Positions 59,229 through 64,000 of a DNA stretch of 64,000 bases are shown here, piece after piece. Both the position numbers and the translations under genes were made by a program. The DNA comes from CAIUPE01 sp046091665 (lineage in GTDB: Bacteria; Pseudomonadota; Alphaproteobacteria; Rhizobiales; Beijerinckiaceae), in the NCBI GenBank assembly GCA_046091665.1, contig JBJTCD010000017.1:1-64000 (forward strand), written 5' to 3'. Below the pieces are notes generated by a model. It had not been told where the DNA came from, searched no databases, and saw nothing but the letters and a program-made list of their open reading frames with translations. Every line of letters begins with the position of its first letter. Position 1 is the first letter of the stretch.

Positions 59229-60455
59229 TCAGGCCGCCGTGCCAAACCGACGCAGCAACCGCAAAAATCCGCCAGCGACTAGGCCCCAAAAGGCACCCCC
59301 AATGCCGAAGAGGGTCAATCCCGACGCGGCAACAAGAAATGTAACGACAGCCGCTTCACGCTCAGAGGCGTCTTGAACAGCGGCCATCAGCGCAGCCCCA
59401 AAAGCCCCGATGAGAGCCAACCCCGCAACGGCCTCGATCAAGACCGGTGGCGAAACCGCAATCAGAGCGGTGGCGCCACCCGCCAGAAGGCCAAAAACAA
59501 TATAAATCACGCCCGCGGTGACGCCTGCCACATAGCGTTTTTGCGGATCAGGATGGCAATCCGGCCCCGCACAAATCGCGGCCGTAATCGCCGCAAGATT
59601 AACCGCATGGCCGCCGAAGGGTGTTGCAAGCACCGACATCACGCCCGTAACCGTAAAGAGCGACCCGGGTTCAGGCCGGTAATTATGCGCTGCCAAAACG
59701 GCAATACCGGGAATGTTTTGCGAAGCCATCGTTACAATAAACAATGGCAGCGCGATGCTGATCATCGCTGGCAGCGAGAAGTGCGGTTCGATGAAAACGG
59801 GGTGCGGTATCAGCGACGCCAAACTCAGCGACGGTGCAGAACCCGTGAAATAAAGACTGACAATCAAAATGACAACAGCGGCAGGCACGGCAAACACACG
59901 TTTGAACCGCGCGACAACTGCCCACACGACAATGATAGATAAAGCAGCCATTGGCATGTGAGCGACCGCGGTAACAGGTGCCACGCAAAGATGAAGCAAA
60001 ATGCCGGCAAGCATTGCGTTGGCTAACGCAGGCGGAATCGCATTCACGGCCCGGCCTAAAGGTTTCCACAGACCCGCGATCACCAATAACAATGAAGACA
60101 AAAGAAACGCACCGACGGCGGTTGAGAAACCACCCGGCAATGAGCCCGTCGTTGCCAAGAGTGCTGCGCCCGGAGTTGACCAGGCGACACTCACTGGCAT
60201 GCGCGTTTTCAGGCTTAAGATGATCCCGCCAAGACCCATCGCCATCGACAACGCCATGAGACCCGAAGCGGCTTCGGCCTCACTCGCACCAACCGCTTTT
60301 AGCCCATGCACAACCACCGCGAAGGAACTGGCAAAGCCAACAAAAGCGGCAAGCGCGCCAGCAATGACAGCGTGAAACGGAAAAGAAGATTCATGACGAG
60401 TGTGATCATCATGAGCGAGAGGCAAAGACTTATCAGCGGTCATTCGAAGAGACAT
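59229..60455 (-). CDS. BenE-family benzoate/purine-like membrane transporter
   Basis: A 408-residue inner-membrane protein with about twelve segments. It matches the BenE family: FHAVIAGALAAFVGFASSFA near residue 28, WSTPGAALLATTGSLPGGFS near 96, SQNIPGIAVLAAHNYRPEPG near 245, SVLATPFGGHAVNLAAITAA near 273 and ICAGPDCHPDPQKRYVAGVT near 292, all conserved blocks of that family. Benzoate uptake is proven only for a few members and no aromatic catabolic gene is near. ATG 60455 is chosen; ATG 60443 also possible. It diverges from the LTXXQ-phaC pair. Confidence 0.88.
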   Translation of the reverse strand: MSLRMTADKSLPLAHDDHTRHESSFPFHAVIAGALAAFVGFASSFAVVVHGLKAVGASEAEAASGLMALSMAMGLGGIILSLKTRMPVSVAWSTPGAALLATTGSLPGGFSTAVGAFLLSSLLLVIAGLWKPLGRAVNAIPPALANAMLAGILLHLCVAPVTAVAHMPMAALSIIVVWAVVARFKRVFAVPAAVVILIVSLYFTGSAPSLSLASLIPHPVFIEPHFSLPAMISIALPLFIVTMASQNIPGIAVLAAHNYRPEPGSLFTVTGVMSVLATPFGGHAVNLAAITAAICAGPDCHPDPQKRYVAGVTAGVIYIVFGLLAGGATALIAVSPPVLIEAVAGLALIGAFGAALMAAVQDASEREAAVVTFLVAASGLTLFGIGGAFWGLVAGGFLRLLRRFGTAA

Positions 60456-60639
60456 TTTGAGAAAGCGATCAGTCCTCCCCCTCTCGCATGAGAGTGTGGC
60501 TGTTGTCGAGGGACAAACACCGTGATAATCCGCAGTTTTGCTGACCTCACGACTGATCCTGATCAAAGCCAAGCTTAGACGCATGATCCATAGAGGGATT
60601 CCCTTCACAGGTGACCTTCAGATCGTCAGGAGCTTTACG

Positions 60640-61152
60640 ATGTTATCATTTTCAAATCTGCGCCGCACCGCTCTTATCGGTATCGTCTTCATATCCACGC
60701 AGGCATTCACACCCGCTCACGCCAAAGACGAAGGCTGGGGCCCGGGCCATGCCATGATGTGGGGCGGCCCCACGCGTAATTGGTTTGGCTGGGGCCAATC
60801 AGAACTTTATTGCGGCGGCGCAGGCACAAAAAATATCGACCGCTTCACTTCTCTGGTCGAACGACAATTGAAAGTCACGGAGACTCAAAAGCCCGCTCTT
60901 GAAGCCCTCAACAAAGCCTTTCAAAACGCGCTCACTGAATTGCAGCCGCTGTGTGAAAAGCCACGCGCCGGTCGCTGGTCACCGCTTGAAAGATTAACCG
61001 TCGCAGAAGCCCATATGAATTCGATGATCACCGCCATTCATACGGTGCGCGGTCCACTCGAGACTTTCTACAACCAGCTCGACGACAAGCAAAAGCAAAC
61101 ACTCGACGAGATTCATCCCGATTGGCGCTCACGTTTGCCATGGAACAAATGA
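60640..61152 (+). CDS. LTXXQ-motif periplasmic protein
   Basis: A 170-residue exported protein: signal peptide ending HAKDEGWG (cleavage after about residue 27), a Gly/Trp-rich stretch (GWGPGHAMMWGGPTRNWFGW), two Cys (LYCGGAG and LQPLCEKP), and two LTxxQ-like helices VTETQKPALEALNKAF near 79 and LDDKQKQTLDEIHPDW near 148. It belongs to the Spy/CpxP-related LTXXQ group of periplasmic chaperone-like proteins. AGGAG lies 8 nt before ATG 60640. Its stop overlaps the PHA synthase start, an odd coupling of a periplasmic protein with a cytoplasmic storage enzyme. Confidence 0.82.
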   Translation: MLSFSNLRRTALIGIVFISTQAFTPAHAKDEGWGPGHAMMWGGPTRNWFGWGQSELYCGGAGTKNIDRFTSLVERQLKVTETQKPALEALNKAFQNALTELQPLCEKPRAGRWSPLERLTVAEAHMNSMITAIHTVRGPLETFYNQLDDKQKQTLDEIHPDWRSRLPWNK

Positions 61153-62885
61153 ACGTGCCACGATCACATCTCAATGACGGACATGAGAGTGCGGTCCTTG
61201 ACCGCATTCTTCATGCTGCCATTGGCCGCGTCACGGGCGGCTCTTCACCGATTGGTTTATCGCTTGCCATTATTGATTGGGCCGCGCATCTTGCCGCTTC
61301 ACCCGGGCGTATGACAGAATTGATGCGTTGCGCCACACTTGAAGCCCTGCGTGGCTTTGATCTCACAATGAATGAAATGCGCGCGCAAAATCAAACCGCG
61401 CTTCCTGAAATTCATGATCGCCGTTTTGCGAGCCCCGCGTGGCAAAAACTGCCTTACTCCGCTTGGGTCAGACAGTTTATCGCCGCGCAGCATTTTTGGG
61501 ATGAAGCGGTAAAGGTTCATGGCGTTAGCGAAAGACATCAAGCGCTTCTGGCTTTTTTGGCACGCCAGGCGCTTGATATGGTTGCGCCAAGCAATCACAT
61601 TTTCACCAATCCCGACATTCTCAAACGCAGCATCGAGAACCAAGGGTTAAATCTTTTCAATGGCTGGTTAAACGCGCTTGATGATTTAACCGCGTTGAGT
61701 TTTGGACGGAAGACGCCGCAAGAAGGACGACTTCAAGTCGGCGTGGATGTCGCAACAACAGAAGGCGTTGTGGTTGCCCGCACACCGATTGCAGAAATCA
61801 TTCACTATAAGCCACGCACCCCGAATGTTCACGCGACTCCGATTGTGATTGTACCCGCTTGGATCATGAAGTTTTATATTCTCGATTTATCGCCCACAAA
61901 TTCGTTGATCCGCTATCTTCTCGATCAAGGCTTTTCTGTCTTTATTGTTTCCTGGAAAAATCCAACCGCTGCGGACCGCAATATCGGTTTTGATGATTAT
62001 CGTATTCAAGGCGTCAATGCCGCGATAGAAGCAGCGCGTGCGATCACCGGAGCCGCACAAGTTCATCTCACCGGCTATTGTCTCGGTGGAACACTCGCCG
62101 CCATCGCTGCTGCGGCGGTGGGGCGCGATGGCAACAACCATTTGAAAAGCCTGAGCCTCTTTGCCTCGCAAACTGATTTTCACGAAGCTGGTGAATTGCG
62201 CCTCTTTATCAGTGAAAGCCAATTGGCTTTGATTGAAGACATGATGTGGATGCGCGGCTATCTGCAAGCGGATGAAATGGCCGGAACATTTCATATCTTA
62301 CGCTCGAATGATCTTATCTGGTCACGTATGATTTCAAATTATGCGATGGGCGAGCGGGAAAAATCAGCCGATTTGATGCAATGGTCGGATGATGCGACCC
62401 GCATGCCCTACCGGATGCATAGCGAATATCTTCGCTGGCTCTATCTCGAAAATCGTTTGGCTGAGGGCCAACTGATGATTGATGGTCATCCGGTCGCCTT
62501 GCGTGATATCACGGTTCCGATTTTTTTAGTGGGGACAGAATGGGATCACGTTGCACCCTGGCGCTCCGTATATAAACTCCATCTCGCGGCCGAAACCGAG
62601 ATCACTTTTGTACTCGCAAAAGGCGGACATAATGCGGGTATTGTCAGCGCGCCTACGCAATCTGATCGTCATTATCGAATCGGCACACAAGCGCATGATG
62701 CCGCTTATATGGACCCTGAAACATGGCTCTCAACGCATCATGCAAAAGAGGGATCTTGGTGGCCGGCTTGGGTTTCGTGGCTTCACGAATTAGCACCCGA
62801 ACAAACTTCGCCTCGCCCGCTTGATCACGCAGCTCTTGGTTATCCGTCTTTGGGACCGGCTCCGGGACTTTATGTTCATGACTGA
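61149..62885 (+). CDS. phaC: Polyhydroxyalkanoate synthase, class I
   Basis: A 578-residue PHA synthase that polymerises 3-hydroxyacyl-CoA into storage granules. The lipase-box-like nucleophile is HLTGYCLGGTLAAIAAAAV near residue 300 (GxCxGG), the general base Asp in FLVGTEWDHVAPWRSVYKL near 462 and the His in LAKGGHNAGIVSAP near 500. IIVPAWIMKFYILDLSPTNS near 235 and FIVSWKNPTAADRNIGFDDY near 268 complete the family signature. ATG 61149 (ATGA overlap) is used; ATG 61140 is equally possible. No phaAB or phasin gene is in the window. The sRNA candidate at 10.6 kb may act on this pathway. Confidence 0.94.
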   Translation: MNVPRSHLNDGHESAVLDRILHAAIGRVTGGSSPIGLSLAIIDWAAHLAASPGRMTELMRCATLEALRGFDLTMNEMRAQNQTALPEIHDRRFASPAWQKLPYSAWVRQFIAAQHFWDEAVKVHGVSERHQALLAFLARQALDMVAPSNHIFTNPDILKRSIENQGLNLFNGWLNALDDLTALSFGRKTPQEGRLQVGVDVATTEGVVVARTPIAEIIHYKPRTPNVHATPIVIVPAWIMKFYILDLSPTNSLIRYLLDQGFSVFIVSWKNPTAADRNIGFDDYRIQGVNAAIEAARAITGAAQVHLTGYCLGGTLAAIAAAAVGRDGNNHLKSLSLFASQTDFHEAGELRLFISESQLALIEDMMWMRGYLQADEMAGTFHILRSNDLIWSRMISNYAMGEREKSADLMQWSDDATRMPYRMHSEYLRWLYLENRLAEGQLMIDGHPVALRDITVPIFLVGTEWDHVAPWRSVYKLHLAAETEITFVLAKGGHNAGIVSAPTQSDRHYRIGTQAHDAAYMDPETWLSTHHAKEGSWWPAWVSWLHELAPEQTSPRPLDHAALGYPSLGPAPGLYVHD

Positions 62886-62973
62886 TCTGATTGACTTTGG
62901 TCAATGAGCCTCATCGCAATTTGCTTTATCTTTGTTTCATCTCTGAAATTCAACTTGTGAAGGAGTGCGCGCT

Positions 62974-63618
62974 ATGACCGACAGCGATCTTCGTCAATTG
63001 ATCATCGATGAACTTGAGTTTGAACCGTCCCTTGATGCGTCAAATATTGGCGTCGCCGCAAAAGACGGCATTGTAACACTCTCGGGTCATGTGATGAGTT
63101 ACGCCGAGAAAATGGCGGCCGAACGCGCGGCGCGCCGTGTCAAAGGCGTTCATGGCATCGCTCAAGAAATTGAAATTCGGTATTCAACTGACAAAAAAAT
63201 CAATGATGACGAAATCGCTCGTCGCTGTGTGAACATCATCACATGGGATACGACACTGCCCGAGGGAAAAATCACTGTTAAAGTTGAGCGCGGCTGGGTG
63301 ACACTTTCCGGCGAAGTGCCTTGGCATTTCCAGCGTGTTGCCGCTGAAGCCGGTGTCAGAAAAATTTCAGGTGTCACAGGGATCACAAATCTCATTACCA
63401 TCAAGGCTCGTGTTCAAGCCGGTGATGTAAAACAGAAAATTCATGACGCGTTGAAACGTTCGGCTGAAGTGGAGGCCAATGCGATCCGCATCACGGTCAC
63501 GGATTCAGGCGTTCGCCTCGAGGGGAAGGTCAATGATTGGCGTGAACGCGAAATCGTTGAAAAGGCCGCCTGGAGTGTTCCTGGCGTCATGGCGGTTGAT
63601 GATCGTTTGACCGTCTAA
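62974..63618 (+). CDS. Triple BON-domain protein
   Basis: A 214-residue protein with three BON domains: residues 3-70 (IDELEFEPSLDASNIGVAAK, GIVTLSGHVMSYAEKMAAER), 77-145 (GWVTLSGEVPWHFQRVAAEA) and 150-214 (GVRLEGKVNDWREREIVEKA). BON domains bind phospholipid or surfaces and occur in stress proteins such as OsmY. No signal peptide is present, so it is probably cytoplasmic or membrane-associated. AAGGAG precedes ATG 62974. It lies between phaC and deoC, 88 nt after phaC, without clear operon links. Confidence 0.9.
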   Translation: MTDSDLRQLIIDELEFEPSLDASNIGVAAKDGIVTLSGHVMSYAEKMAAERAARRVKGVHGIAQEIEIRYSTDKKINDDEIARRCVNIITWDTTLPEGKITVKVERGWVTLSGEVPWHFQRVAAEAGVRKISGVTGITNLITIKARVQAGDVKQKIHDALKRSAEVEANAIRITVTDSGVRLEGKVNDWREREIVEKAAWSVPGVMAVDDRLTV

Positions 63619-63702
63619 AAGACGAGGCTTGAGGGCTTAACGGGCGCGCGTTCCGCGCAAAATTGACAAAGAACGGGCGTGGCGATTACCGTCGCGTCCG
63701 TC

Positions 63703-64000
63703 ATGTCGAACATCGCCTCGCTCCATTCGCTTCATAACGCTCCCGAAATCGGGGGGCGCACGATGCCGCGTCCTTTCGATGCCGATTGGATTGATGAGAT
63801 CCGTGTTAATCTTTCCGCTGTTGAGCGTCGAACGGCGACTTTACCGGCAAGACGCAGCGTGAAAAAAGACGCGCAAGCGGCATGGCTCTTGAAAGCTGTC
63901 ACCTGCATTGATCTCACCACACTCAATGGCGATGATACGGAGGGTCGCGTGCGGCGGCTTTGCGCGAAAGCGCGGCACCCCATTCGCGAAGATCTCCTTG
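63703..64000 (+). CDS. deoC: Deoxyribose-phosphate aldolase, N-terminal part
   Basis: The frame opens at ATG 63703 and runs past the window edge (99 codons). The translated start MSNIASLHSLHNAPEIGGRT is variable; residues 62-95 (AAWLLKAVTCIDLTTLNGDD, then TEGRVRRLCAKA) match deoxyribose-phosphate aldolases of the longer alphaproteobacterial type, where the CIDLTTL strand begins the TIM barrel. The enzyme cleaves 2-deoxyribose-5-phosphate in nucleoside catabolism. The catalytic Lys lies outside the window. An opposite-strand ORF here is a shadow. Confidence 0.82.
   Translation, partial: MSNIASLHSLHNAPEIGGRTMPRPFDADWIDEIRVNLSAVERRTATLPARRSVKKDAQAAWLLKAVTCIDLTTLNGDDTEGRVRRLCAKARHPIREDLL

Noticed and set aside
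1..64000. CRISPR array, rRNA operon, prophage or complete transposon
   Set aside because: No regularly spaced short repeats, rRNA sequence, integrase, transposase or phage structural gene was seen on either strand.

Overview
The window is a 64 kb stretch of bacterial chromosome with moderate G+C (low-to-mid 50s % by eye), dense genes and many ATGA-type overlaps. The gene set points to an alphaproteobacterium of the Hyphomicrobiales (Rhizobiales) type: CpdR next to an N-formylglutamate amidohydrolase, a ROSE-type thermosensor before a small heat-shock gene, the ornithine decarboxylase / acetyltransferase / homospermidine synthase cluster with a long leader, a palindromic Zur box before a zinc ABC operon, a polyhydroxybutyrate synthase, and a suhB/MmgR-like small RNA beside an inositol-monophosphatase-family gene. 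The species cannot be named from this. No phage, IS element, CRISPR array or rRNA was seen.

Layout. 1-6.5 kb: a voltage-gated K+ channel cut by the left edge, azlCD, a GNAT enzyme, two secreted proteins, YbaK, a BPL_N-type amidotransferase, DUF1398 and MAPEG proteins. 6.6-8.5 kb: a MarR/TAT-nitroreductase module abutting the orphaned 3' end of a probable carbonic anhydrase gene. 8.6-14.4 kb: rpmJ, tRNA-Val, cpdR, formylglutamate hydrolase, candidate sRNA, hisN-like phosphatase, lysophospholipase, ROSE-hsp20, threonine aldolase. 14.4-25.2 kb: gltBD, MltB-type transglycosylase, galU, KdsD-type isomerase, hemH. 25.4-30.5 kb: probable Zur-controlled operon of a His-rich small membrane protein, zinc ABC transporter (ATPase, permease, binding protein), COG0523 GTPase and WD40 protein. 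30.5-38.4 kb: accessory genes (VapBC-type pair, solitary type IIG-like restriction-methylase, HigBA) interleaved with the polyamine cluster. 38.5-50.8 kb: PuuE-like deacetylase, ChrA, a DMT exporter and a sugar-acid catabolic neighbourhood (3-hydroxyisobutyrate-dehydrogenase-like, 2-hydroxyacid dehydrogenase, DenD-like, keto-deoxy-fuconate-dehydrogenase-like SDR, IlvD/Edd dehydratase, aldolase). 50.1-55.7 kb: a tetR-adaptor-RND operon ending in the aldolase gene. 55.8-64 kb: M50/CBS protease, SDR, omega-aminotransferase, BenE-like transporter, LTXXQ protein overlapping phaC, triple-BON protein and the start of deoC at the right edge.

Most interesting points: the ~90-nt sRNA candidate with anti-Shine-Dalgarno sequence and TGCAGTGCA-type promoter repeats (10.55-10.68 kb); a 62-residue His-rich membrane peptide opening the zinc operon, and the WD40 protein translationally coupled to the metallochaperone GTPase that closes it; HigBA flanked by a 42-bp duplicated 3' end of the neighbouring deacetylase gene; the carbonic-anhydrase scar; a truncated CopG-type antitoxin; and a 400-nt speF-type leader. 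No wholly new multi-gene system could be demonstrated; the zinc operon and the flanked HigBA unit are the best candidates. All coordinates, motifs and start choices come from reading the sequence; family names come from recognition of motifs, with no database search.
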